From the NCBI RefSeq assembly GCF_036322805.1, contig NZ_AP027272.1:496001-560000 (forward strand): a stretch of DNA of 64,000 nt, read 5' to 3'. Under the pieces are notes generated by a model. The model had not been told where the DNA came from and did no database searches. It was given only the letters and a program-made list of their open reading frames with translations. Below, in pieces: positions 8,771-17,212 of the stretch. Every line of letters begins with the position of its first letter. Within the stretch, counting starts at the first letter, position 1. Both the position numbers and the translations under genes were made by a program. The DNA is from Planctobacterium marinum. GTDB taxonomy: Bacteria; Pseudomonadota; Gammaproteobacteria; Enterobacterales; Alteromonadaceae.

Positions 8771-11426
8771 TGAGATTTATCCCCTCAATTAATATGGATA
8801 AACGATAGCCTTTGCCAACACGAGATTTAAGACGGCAGTCCATGTTTGCATCTTTCGCGGTTTTAAGCGCCACCAATAAATCAGATAGCAGGTTTTGCTC
8901 ACCCAACAGGGCATTTTGTTGATAAAGCTTTTGTAGTTCTTGATTGGGCAGGCCGTAGCCTTCACTCTCAATTTTGATATACAGCACGTCTGTGTCATCG
9001 CGTTTCAGGTGTTTGGCGATGATGTTTATATGTTTCGGCGCAATAGCGTCATCTGCCATCAATTTAATGCCGCTTTTTATCAGCTGAGTAAAAGCATCCG
9101 GTGAACCAAGGCCAAGAATGACATAAGAGGGCACATTGACATCAAAAGTCACGTCGCGCCAAAAGACGTTGCTGGCAGCACTTTTGCGCTTGCTCTGGAT
9201 GTGGGTTGCCAATAATTCCAGTGGATTGAATGGGATCGTATTGATGTCCTCTCGAACACTCAGTCGGTCCATGAAGAAGTGAGTTCGGCGGGTGCTATCG
9301 GCGGCTTTTTTCAACTCAATATTGAGGTAGGTGGCAAGCTGATTGATGAAAGGTTCTTGCGCTTTACGTTCAATTTGCAACAGTCCCATTTGCAATGTGG
9401 AAAGGTGATTTTTTATATGTATCAAATAGTTATCATATAGCCCTCGCTCGATTTGCAGATAGGCCTGGACGTCTTTTAGGTTGATAATTTCCACCAGAAT
9501 ACCATTTAGATTGAGATGCAGTTCTTGTTGTTGCTGCTCGTTATCGCCGTGGTTGGTGGCCGAGATAACGGTGATGTATCTCTGCCCTTCAATACTGACA
9601 AACTGTCGCACACTTTGGCGCTTTTGCTGCAAGGTAATTTGCCGGATGAGGTTTTTCAGGCTGTCGTCACTTAAGTGCAAAATCTGTTTTAAAAAGCTTA
9701 AGACACTGCTGGTTTCAATATCCAGGTTATTGCGTTGGGCGAAACGTTGCATAGCGTCGTTGCGATGAGCAATTCGGCCAAAGATATCAAACACGATAAG
9801 CGGTGATGAGGTGGAGTTTTGTAAAGAGCGCTGAAAATTCAGCTGTGTTAATAATTGACCTGTACCGGTTTGAATGGCTTGCAAGCGCTGATTCTGCTCG
9901 TTGCCTAATTGCTGATGTAGGCGTCGCTGTGCGTAGCGGCTCTGTTCCGTTTGTTGCTGTAAGTGCAGCAGTGTGCTGATTTGCAGTGCAAACAGGTTAA
10001 CTTGTTCAAACAGCGCCGTCATTTTTTGCGGTTCTTGTTCCATCGTGGTGAGAGCCCAAAAGCCCAGAATTTGGGTGCTGCGATAGAAGGGCACCAGAAT
10101 TTCTGTTTCGTTCTCTTGTTGATTCTTAAAAAAGGATCTGGAACAACGCACGGCTTGCTTATCTTGAATGGCCTGTAACCAAGGCTCTCGTCGCATATCG
10201 CGACGCATTTCGTCGATATCTTGCAAGCTACAGTTCACCGCCGAAATTTCCTTCAGGCGATTAGCGTCGTCGGTTATCTCTAAAAATATGCAACGTTCCA
10301 GTTGCAGATTTTGAGTCACCATCCCCGCGATTTTTTGCCAGAAGGCATCGTGGTCCTGATGCGTCGACAAATTGCTAATGACAGACTTAAGTTGTTCTTC
10401 GAGATGGTGTAGTGAGAGGTTTTTCGCTCGGGTAATAAGTACGTGCAGACTAGATATCATCACTACCCAGCCGCTCAACAGCTCGGCAAAGGGGGGGATT
10501 ACTTTCAATACTAAGCACAGCGGTACACATAGTAATAACAACAACGCACCGGTTGCGAATACTCGGTTTTGTTTAGTGACTGGCGAGCTATAAAAGAACA
10601 ATATGAATAATACGGCACAGAATACCAGTACCAGACAGAGGCGTAACCACAGCGGCAGCTCCTTAGAGACATCGCCAGACTCCCAGGCAAGCAGTGCGCC
10701 TGCGTGAAATTGCAACAAGTGCCAACCTAAATGGTTTGGATGAAGCGGTACTTGTAAGGCAAAGTGCTGCAGCTCCATATCAGTAATGAAATAGACATCT
10801 TTGCCTTGCTGTAGGCGTTCAATCACATCGGTTTCTTGCAGCAAAGAGGAGGTGATAATAGGGGAATTTAATGAGACCTCTGAGAAGTCGATAAACTGCT
10901 TTGGTAGTTGTAGCTCTGTATGGTTCGGGTGTAGCGAAGCCAATGGTGATTTAAATGCATCTGAATTCGAGTGAGCTAGTAAAGGCAGGGTTCTGGCCAC
11001 GCCATTGAGTAATTCCGGCTGAATTAGATATCCTGCTGTGGGTTGCCACTGACTCTGTTGCACATAATCTAATTGACCATCTGACGAGAATCGGGTGCTT
11101 GGGATCTTGATGGTGTTAAAGGAAAACTGTTTAAGAATCGGTTGGATCTGGGGTGATATAGGTTCATCAGGTAAGACCCAAAATAACCTGCCGTTGTTTT
11201 GCTCGGATAAATCTGCGACCAAAGCCTGAGCTTCGTTAGAGAGAGGATCATCAAGACTGACAATAACAAATCCAGCCTGCCGTTCAGTGTTACTCTGAGT
11301 CAGGTATTCTTGAAGTTTGAGGTTGGTCAGTAAAGACAGGCCACTGAAGTGCAACAGCAATAACACTGTTATTACAATAGTGCAGGTGAGCGTCAGCCAT
11401 ATCCCGGTGTCTTTGCTCAGTTTCAA
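8763..11426 (-). CDS. CHASE2-like sensor with GAF and PAS domains and degenerate kinase core
   Basis: 887 residues and first gene of the operon. A first helix (about 10-30) is followed by some 220 extracytoplasmic residues and then three closely spaced helices (about 262-280, 290-310 and 316-333). That order is typical of CHASE2 sensors. A cytoplasmic GAF-like region (about 360-500) and a PAS-like region (about 545-650) follow. The kinase part is atypical. His670 and His674 lie in a helix where the phosphoacceptor would be, but the ATP-binding half lacks a clear Asn box, and the glycine box reads ESEGYGLP rather than DTGxGI. It could be a pseudokinase or a highly diverged kinase controlling the next-door receiver. 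The overall sensor architecture is well supported. Confidence 0.88.
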   Translation of the reverse strand: MKLSKDTGIWLTLTCTIVITVLLLLHFSGLSLLTNLKLQEYLTQSNTERQAGFVIVSLDDPLSNEAQALVADLSEQNNGRLFWVLPDEPISPQIQPILKQFSFNTIKIPSTRFSSDGQLDYVQQSQWQPTAGYLIQPELLNGVARTLPLLAHSNSDAFKSPLASLHPNHTELQLPKQFIDFSEVSLNSPIITSSLLQETDVIERLQQGKDVYFITDMELQHFALQVPLHPNHLGWHLLQFHAGALLAWESGDVSKELPLWLRLCLVLVFCAVLFILFFYSSPVTKQNRVFATGALLLLLCVPLCLVLKVIPPFAELLSGWVVMISSLHVLITRAKNLSLHHLEEQLKSVISNLSTHQDHDAFWQKIAGMVTQNLQLERCIFLEITDDANRLKEISAVNCSLQDIDEMRRDMRREPWLQAIQDKQAVRCSRSFFKNQQENETEILVPFYRSTQILGFWALTTMEQEPQKMTALFEQVNLFALQISTLLHLQQQTEQSRYAQRRLHQQLGNEQNQRLQAIQTGTGQLLTQLNFQRSLQNSTSSPLIVFDIFGRIAHRNDAMQRFAQRNNLDIETSSVLSFLKQILHLSDDSLKNLIRQITLQQKRQSVRQFVSIEGQRYITVISATNHGDNEQQQQELHLNLNGILVEIINLKDVQAYLQIERGLYDNYLIHIKNHLSTLQMGLLQIERKAQEPFINQLATYLNIELKKAADSTRRTHFFMDRLSVREDINTIPFNPLELLATHIQSKRKSAASNVFWRDVTFDVNVPSYVILGLGSPDAFTQLIKSGIKLMADDAIAPKHINIIAKHLKRDDTDVLYIKIESEGYGLPNQELQKLYQQNALLGEQNLLSDLLVALKTAKDANMDCRLKSRVGKGYRLSILIEGINLNE

Positions 11427-11468
11427 TCAATCATCCCCTATTATTATGGTTCTTGGGTTATCGAGGTG

Positions 11469-11489
11469 ATTGGTATAATTAACACCAAT
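11469..11489. promoter_or_regulatory. Imperfect palindrome upstream of the CapC-like operon
   Basis: A 21-base element with ATTGGT and ACCAAT arms around an AT-rich centre, in the 70-base gap between the GAF gene and the first gene of the CapC-like operon. It could be an operator, part of a promoter or a weak hairpin. Nothing in the sequence distinguishes these options. Confidence 0.35.
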
Positions 11490-11496
11490 TTACCTG

Positions 11497-12012
11497 CTAA
11501 TGGGTAATCTGCCAGAGTAAATCTTGTATTCTATCGGCAAATTCCCGCAGTTTATTTAATTGCTCATCATCCAATTCTTTCGGCACTCTGTCGATGATGC
11601 ACAAAGTCCCGATGCGCAGATCCGGTTTCATTATCAAAGGCGCGCCAGCATAAAAACGAATATGGGGCTCACCGGTGACTAGCGGATTAGTTTTAAAGCG
11701 AAAATCCTCTTGAGCGTCTGGCACATACAAGGTCTCGTCGTAATTGATGGCGTGACCGCAAAACGATACGTCTCGGGAAGTTTCGCAGGCATCTAACCCA
11801 ACATTCGATTTAAACCATTGGCGATTAGTATCCACTATCGTCAGCAGACAAATAGGCACGTTGAACCACGCCTGAGCTTCGGCAGTGATTTTATCCAGCT
11901 GAGCGTCAGGCTCCGTATCGAGAATTTGCAACTGATTGACCAGTTCCATTCGTTTGCTTTCGTTTTCAGGGATATCAGGTTTTATCACTAATGCTGCCTT
12001 ATCCTTAGTCAT
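11497..12012 (-). CDS. Single GAF-domain protein
   Basis: 171 residues forming one GAF domain of the kind often labelled GAF domain-containing protein. After a short leader with R-x-x-x-L-x-x-L-x-I-L-D-T-E-P, it shows the usual strands, an FCGHAI segment and a GTLCIID segment. There are no membrane helices and no output domain, so it is probably a cytoplasmic small-molecule or redox sensor acting on a partner. It lies 70 bases upstream of the CapC-like operon on the same strand and could be co-transcribed with it. Some relatives are fused to kinases or GGDEF domains; this one is free-standing. The ligand cannot be read from the sequence. Confidence 0.9.
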   Translation of the reverse strand: MTKDKAALVIKPDIPENESKRMELVNQLQILDTEPDAQLDKITAEAQAWFNVPICLLTIVDTNRQWFKSNVGLDACETSRDVSFCGHAINYDETLYVPDAQEDFRFKTNPLVTGEPHIRFYAGAPLIMKPDLRIGTLCIIDRVPKELDDEQLNKLREFADRIQDLLWQITH

Positions 12013-12104
12013 TAGATTATCAGTTTATTCTAGCCTAGCTAGCTTAGCTTGCCAGAACCAATGCTACGCTCAAATACAACTTTTGGATGAAATACTTAGG
12101 TAAT

Positions 12105-12135
12105 TTGACCGGTTTTGAACCGGATGTTGTATATT
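12105..12135 (+). promoter_or_regulatory. Candidate sigma-70 promoter with palindrome in the spacer
   Basis: TTGACC at 12105-12110 and TATATT at 12130-12135 resemble -35 and -10 boxes, though the 19-base spacing is long. A perfect 6-base inverted repeat, CCGGTT-TTG-AACCGG (12109-12123), covers the end of the -35 box and could bind a repressor. It would drive the AstE-like gene starting at 12229. The rest of the 216-base divergent gap shows nothing else I can name. Confidence 0.4.
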
Positions 12136-12228
12136 GATGGGCCGAGTTACAGACTAATGTACTCTGAAGATACTTTTTTTGCACACTAATTGTGGATACG
12201 CACAGCTGATAGAGACTGGAATAAATCG

Positions 12229-13356
12229 ATGGAACCCAAGGTAAAGTTTAATAAAGAATATCTGGTTGTGGCCCAAAATGCCTCCGGACGCAATCTCAAT
12301 GTACCTGTTTACCGTTTTAAAAGTGATTTACCCGGCCCCAAAGTGTATCTGCAAAGCTCAATTCACGGTGCCGAAGTGCAAGGCAATGTAGTGATTTATC
12401 ATCTGATTCAGGCTTTGCAGAGTGCGCCACTCAAGGGCGAGATTATATTGGTGCCCAACTGCAATCCAGTGGGCAGTAATTTGAAATCTGGTGAATACAC
12501 CTTAGGCCGTTTTGATCCGGTTAATGGTCAGAACTGGAATCGCGCTTATCATTTCGACCAGAGTTTGCTGGATAGCTTTGTTGAACAAGTGGATCCCAAA
12601 GCAGATATGGCGGAGTTGAAAGGGCTATTTCGCGACCATATTAAGCAGGGAATTGACGAGGTCCTTACCTCTGAATGGGGCGTGGGACTGGCACAACAGC
12701 TGAATTTAAAGCTGCAACGCTTCGCTTTTGACGCCGATATCGTACTGGATTTGCACAATGGCCCTGTCTCTACCCGACATATTTATGTGCCGGAATACGC
12801 CCGCGAGTCGGCAAAATTTTTCAATATTCCCCATGTTATCCTGATACCTAATAAATTTGCCGGAGCACTGGATGAGGCCACTTTTTGCCCCTGGTGGACG
12901 CTCAGCGAATTGCTACAACAAAAATATCCCGAAAGACACTGGCAATTTGGAGTGGAGGCCTTTACCGTCGAAATGGGTTCGCAAGAGGTGATTGATTTTA
13001 ACGCTGGTGAGCACGATGCCCGCAGTATTCTCAGTTACCTTTCCGCCAAAGGCTGTTTTTCTGAACCATTGTTTACGCCGGATGTGATGCAACGCCACGC
13101 GGTTTTCTTGCGAGATTATAAGACCTTATTCAGTCAGCAGGGCGGTATCGTGGAGTATCTGGCAAAGCCCGGTCAAATAGTGAAAAAGCACGAATTGTTA
13201 GCACGCGTACTCAATGTAGATGAACTGGAAGATAATAGAGCTGTGGGTGAGATTAGCGCACCCTGTGATCTGATCCCGATTTTGCACTTTCCCTCGGCGA
13301 GTGTATTGGGGGGAACCCAGTTATATAAGTGTTTCACCAATTATTTCGATTTATAA
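12229..13356 (+). CDS. Succinylglutamate desuccinylase/aspartoacylase-family zinc protein (M14-like)
   Basis: 375 residues. Family motifs are visible: HGAE at 46-49 supplies the first zinc His and Glu, H176 in LDLHNGP supplies the second His, and VEMGS later carries the catalytic Glu. The C-terminal 80 residues look like the beta-barrel seen in such proteins. These enzymes hydrolyse N-acyl amino acids or related amides, but the substrate is unclear. No arginine-succinyltransferase genes are nearby, so I do not call it AstE. I chose the ATG at 12229; an in-frame TTG at 12190 would add 13 unconserved-looking residues. It is transcribed divergently from the GAF gene, probably from its own promoter. 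Confidence 0.88.
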   Translation: MEPKVKFNKEYLVVAQNASGRNLNVPVYRFKSDLPGPKVYLQSSIHGAEVQGNVVIYHLIQALQSAPLKGEIILVPNCNPVGSNLKSGEYTLGRFDPVNGQNWNRAYHFDQSLLDSFVEQVDPKADMAELKGLFRDHIKQGIDEVLTSEWGVGLAQQLNLKLQRFAFDADIVLDLHNGPVSTRHIYVPEYARESAKFFNIPHVILIPNKFAGALDEATFCPWWTLSELLQQKYPERHWQFGVEAFTVEMGSQEVIDFNAGEHDARSILSYLSAKGCFSEPLFTPDVMQRHAVFLRDYKTLFSQQGGIVEYLAKPGQIVKKHELLARVLNVDELEDNRAVGEISAPCDLIPILHFPSASVLGGTQLYKCFTNYFDL

Positions 13357-13452
13357 CAATCCAGTTCATTCGCATCAGCGGTTTATGTGTGATCATTTCT
13401 CAGGGCGATATTTTCTAAGAACAATGATTTTAAAAGGCAACAAGCATTCAAC

Positions 13453-14013
13453 ATGGAATTACTGGCTCAATTAAGAAAGGAGACCCAGGCAGAGCATGGG
13501 CTCATTGAGGGGACTTACCCCTTTAACAGGTTGTTGCTGCCATCACTTGAGGTTCAGGAGTATCAACAAACGCTCGCTTTGCTGTTTCGCTGGCATCAGC
13601 AATTAGAAAGTAACGTACTGCAAATGATGCCAGCACAACTGCTGGAAGCACTTGAGTGGAATGAGTCCACTAAGAGTTTGAGGCAAGACCTCGATGAAGG
13701 TAAGACGCAATTACCTCAAATCCGCAAGGAATTTCAGCTCGGTAGTAGAGATGAGGCTATTGGAGCTCTATACGTTATTCTGGGGGCCGCAATGGGGGCT
13801 CGGGTAATTTTAGAGCATCTGAACAAGCACCCGGTTCTGCAACACAAGCCACATCTTTATTATACCGAAATGACGTCTCGATTGCGGAAGTGGGGTGTAT
13901 TTACCCATTACTTGCGTAGCCACTGTTCCCAAATTGATCATCAGAGCGCGGTAAAAGGTGCTAAAAGCGCATTTAAATTATTACAGCAAATTACCTTGGT
14001 AAATGTGAGCTAA
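13453..14013 (+). CDS. bphO: Biliverdin-producing heme oxygenase (BphO type)
   Basis: 186 residues, the usual size for bacterial BphO. An all-helical pattern starts with K-E-T-Q-A-E-H-G-L-I-E; His15 matches the proximal heme ligand. A Gly-rich stretch (YVILGAAMGARVI) fits the distal helix that contacts heme. It should open heme to biliverdin, the bilin chromophore of the phytochrome encoded 121 bases downstream on the same strand. That neighbourhood is the strongest support for the assignment, since bphO-bphP pairs are common. Whether the product is the IX-alpha isomer cannot be read here. It is probably co-transcribed with bphP. Confidence 0.9.
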   Translation: MELLAQLRKETQAEHGLIEGTYPFNRLLLPSLEVQEYQQTLALLFRWHQQLESNVLQMMPAQLLEALEWNESTKSLRQDLDEGKTQLPQIRKEFQLGSRDEAIGALYVILGAAMGARVILEHLNKHPVLQHKPHLYYTEMTSRLRKWGVFTHYLRSHCSQIDHQSAVKGAKSAFKLLQQITLVNVS

Positions 14014-14134
14014 TCAACCAGCAAAAGCGTAAGCAGTTATACCGCTAACATAAACAAAAACGCAGCGTATCCTGTTGTTCACGATGGCTGTTTTAGTCTA
14101 AGTTTAATTGAGTAGCAACATTGCAGAGTAAACC

Positions 14135-16693
14135 GTGTCGAATTACACAAAAACTGTTTCCCAAGAACAACTAAGCCAGTGTGATAAAGAACCCATCCAC
14201 TTACTGGGTAAAGTGCAAAAATATGGCGGCTTGCTGGCTTTCAACAAAGATTGGAAGGTCACTCACTTCTCTGAAAATATTGACGACTTTTTAACTCTTA
14301 ATGTGCCACTCAATCCCGGTCTAAATGCCCAAGACATCTTTAGCGCCAGTTTTTTACATCAGTTACGCGGTGCGCTCCAGCAAGCAAAAATCACCGGAAA
14401 GAATGAGCGCCTGCTTGGCGTAACGCTGGAAAAAAGTAGGTTCTTGGATATTTCAGTGAGTCAAAAAGAAGGCATCGTGCTCGTAGAATTTGAAAACAGT
14501 ACGGGGAAAAGTGAGCGTTTTGTCGAGGATATTCTGGCTGCCATGGCAGCGGTGCTTTCTACCGAAAAGTTAGCGGAACAACGTATATATGATATCGCGG
14601 TAAGGCATTTGAAATACCTTACAGGCTTTGATCGCGTTATGCTGTATCGCTTCTTGCCCGACGGGTGTGGCGAGGTAATAGCTGAAGAGAAAGAACCTGC
14701 GCTGAGCTCCTTTTTAGGACTGAGGTATCCCGCCTCTGACATTCCTAAGCAAGCGCGAGAATTATACAAACAGCAACTCCTCAGGATAATCTCTGATGTG
14801 CACGATGAAGGTGCCAATATCATTGGGTTGTCCAGCGGTGAAGCGCTTGATTTGTCCTCTGCGGTAACTCGGGCGGTATCGCCAATTCACATTCAATATT
14901 TGAAGAATATGGGGGTTGGCGCTTCGATGTCCATTTCAATTGTGGTGGAAGGAGAACTGTGGGGATTATTCGCCTGTCATCATAGCTCTGCAAAAATATT
15001 GCCTTTTAGCGTCAGGACGTCGCTTGAGCTTTTTGCTCAGATGTACGCACTCGAGCTCACTAGTCGAGAGCGCAAGCAAGTTATGCTACTTAAAGATCAA
15101 CTTGCTGCAATTAATCACCGGGTTATGACAGAGTCTAACCTACGAGGAACAACGCCCGCCAAATTGATAACACACCTTTCCGCTATCGCTGAAATTATTA
15201 AATGCGATGGTATTGCCCTTTGCTTAGCTAATGAAGCGTATTACGAAGGCATCACTCCGGACAACAGGGTTATGTCTGAGCTTCGAGCTGCGCTGTTAAA
15301 AGTTGATTCAAATGCGATAATCGATATCGAATCACTAAAAAATTATTGCAATCTGGACGTTGTCGATAGCAATGCGATAGCGGGCGCAATGTTTATTCCC
15401 TTGGCCCGGGATGCATCTGAATTCTTGTGTTTGTTCCGTCAATCGGTCACTAAAACTGTCAAGTGGGGCGGGGATCCCAATCAAGCCAAGGTACAAAACC
15501 AAGATGAAACCTTAACGCCTCGCAAAAGTTTTGAAGCATGGCAGGATGAGCATCAACATAAATGTGAAAGTTGGACAACGCTGGATGTAAAACTGGCTGA
15601 TGCAATTCGAATTGTCGTTATAGAAATCTTGCTTAAGTACTTAAATGAACAACAGTTGTTGCTTACCGAATCGCAGAAAAATAAGTCGGTATTGATATCT
15701 GAACTTAATCATCGGGTGAGAAATATTCTTAACCTGGTAAGAGCTATTGTTAAACAGTCTGGTACAAGCACCAAATCTGTTGAGGAATTTACTGAATTAT
15801 TACTAGGAAGAATTCAATCACTGTCCAATGCCCATGATCAGCTCACCAGCAGTTTTTTTAACGCCATTGAGTTGAAAACAATAATAGAAAATGAAACCGG
15901 GACGCATCGCGATGAGAATCGCATTAATATTCTTGGCGAAAATGTCGGTCTCAAACCCACGGCTGCCACCTGCCTGGTGCTGGTGGTACATGAATTATTT
16001 ACTAATGCAGTGAAATATGGAGCTCTATCGGTGCCAAATGGCCAGCTTATCGTTTCATGGCGCAAAGATGATAGTGATGGCTTACATTTTCTCTGGAAAG
16101 AGATGGGCCTTAACAACCTTTTACCTCCCGTTAAAAAAGGTTTTGGAACCACGTTAATCGAAAAATCGATACCCCATGAGCTCAATGGCTCCGTCAGTGT
16201 TGAATTCAGACCAGATGGACTAGAGGTCTCCATCAGAATCCACCAACAATACCTTGACTGGAATCGCACTGCGAAATCTAAAATAGAAAAACTACCTTCA
16301 ACTTGTGAAGCGCCGTCATTAACCCAAGCCTTGCAGCATATATTGGTGCTGGAAGACAATTTTTTAATTGCTTCAGATACCGTCCAGATATTAGAAAACG
16401 CCGGAGTAAAAAAGGTCAGTCGAGCTGCCAATATTAACGAGGCCAACAGTGTTTTTGACAATTCTGTAGAATTAGCGCTACTTGACGTGAATCTGGGGGT
16501 TGAGTCGTCACTACCCTTTGCTCGGATGATGGCAGATTCAGGTATTCCATTTATCTTTACCACCGGTTATGGGCAGTTCGAACAAATTACTCAGGAATTT
16601 CCTTCGGTACAGATAATTCAAAAACCCTATGACGACAAGATGCTTATCACGGCAATTAATAATCTGGCCTTACCTCACCAAGATGCAAAATAA
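14135..16693 (+). CDS. bphP: Bacteriophytochrome histidine kinase with C-terminal receiver
   Basis: 852 residues from a GTG start. Cys16 is the biliverdin-binding cysteine of bacterial phytochromes. A PAS region, GAF with the PASDIP motif (199-204) and S-P-I-H plus C-H-H histidines, and PHY with WGGDP and PRKSF tongue motifs follow in order. The kinase is of the HWE type: His526 lies in ELNHRVRN, with the HWE-like HDQL element downstream and a HELFTNAVKYG Asn box. The C-terminal receiver has D784 in LLDVN and a conserved Lys-Pro. It should sense red/far-red light and pass phosphate to its own receiver or to the next gene, whose ATG overlaps its stop (TAATG). All photochemical motifs look intact. 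Confidence 0.96.
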   Translation: MSNYTKTVSQEQLSQCDKEPIHLLGKVQKYGGLLAFNKDWKVTHFSENIDDFLTLNVPLNPGLNAQDIFSASFLHQLRGALQQAKITGKNERLLGVTLEKSRFLDISVSQKEGIVLVEFENSTGKSERFVEDILAAMAAVLSTEKLAEQRIYDIAVRHLKYLTGFDRVMLYRFLPDGCGEVIAEEKEPALSSFLGLRYPASDIPKQARELYKQQLLRIISDVHDEGANIIGLSSGEALDLSSAVTRAVSPIHIQYLKNMGVGASMSISIVVEGELWGLFACHHSSAKILPFSVRTSLELFAQMYALELTSRERKQVMLLKDQLAAINHRVMTESNLRGTTPAKLITHLSAIAEIIKCDGIALCLANEAYYEGITPDNRVMSELRAALLKVDSNAIIDIESLKNYCNLDVVDSNAIAGAMFIPLARDASEFLCLFRQSVTKTVKWGGDPNQAKVQNQDETLTPRKSFEAWQDEHQHKCESWTTLDVKLADAIRIVVIEILLKYLNEQQLLLTESQKNKSVLISELNHRVRNILNLVRAIVKQSGTSTKSVEEFTELLLGRIQSLSNAHDQLTSSFFNAIELKTIIENETGTHRDENRINILGENVGLKPTAATCLVLVVHELFTNAVKYGALSVPNGQLIVSWRKDDSDGLHFLWKEMGLNNLLPPVKKGFGTTLIEKSIPHELNGSVSVEFRPDGLEVSIRIHQQYLDWNRTAKSKIEKLPSTCEAPSLTQALQHILVLEDNFLIASDTVQILENAGVKKVSRAANINEANSVFDNSVELALLDVNLGVESSLPFARMMADSGIPFIFTTGYGQFEQITQEFPSVQIIQKPYDDKMLITAINNLALPHQDAK

Positions 16694-17091
16694 TGTTTGA
16701 TACCAAAAATTTAAAAGTACTGATCTTAGAAGATGAATATGTTCAAGCCCTGTACCTCAGAGAGTGTTTAGAGGAGCTGGGAATACAGCAAATTAACGTG
16801 ATCACTAATGCGGAAAAAGCGGACGCTTTACTGCAGCAAAAGCGCCCGGATATCGCCTTTTTAGATATTCGAATGAAGGATCAGGACCTGGGTATTGAGA
16901 TTGCCAGTTTGTGTAAAGGCGTAGGTGTAGAGCACGTCGTTTTTACATCGTCTTTTACTGATGAGGATACGCTACAGCGCGCCATGAGTGTGGCTTCTGA
17001 TGGTTTCCTGTTAAAGCCCTACGATGCCAGTAATGTCAAGGTTCAAGTGTTCCTGTGTCTGGCTCGTTCTGGTTCTACTGACGAGTGCTGA
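16693..17091 (+). CDS. Stand-alone receiver response regulator next to the phytochrome
   Basis: 132 residues, one CheY-like receiver. The acidic pair E13-D14, phosphoacceptor D58 in FLDIR, S86 and K108 in LKPY are present. It lacks an output domain. The start overlaps the phytochrome stop by one base, so the two are almost certainly translationally coupled and the phytochrome is the probable phosphodonor. Single receivers downstream of bacteriophytochromes are common. The following hybrid kinase begins 121 bases on and may be a further partner. Confidence 0.94.
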   Translation: MFDTKNLKVLILEDEYVQALYLRECLEELGIQQINVITNAEKADALLQQKRPDIAFLDIRMKDQDLGIEIASLCKGVGVEHVVFTSSFTDEDTLQRAMSVASDGFLLKPYDASNVKVQVFLCLARSGSTDEC

Positions 17092-17212
17092 TTACGGAAT
17101 ATTTGGATACGGCTGGCGTGAGATAAATGGAGTGCTCTGACATTAAGCCGCAACACAATAACTCTATTGCTTTTTTAACGCATGAAAATATGCAGACTGC
17201 GAGACCCATTAA

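Noticed and set aside
12229..13356. Calling the M14-like protein AstE of arginine catabolism
   Set aside because: No other ast genes are present and the family has several substrates.
15838..16563. Long minus-strand open frame inside the phytochrome gene
   Set aside because: The plus-strand phytochrome carries intact domain motifs throughout; the opposite frame has no family features and no ribosome site.
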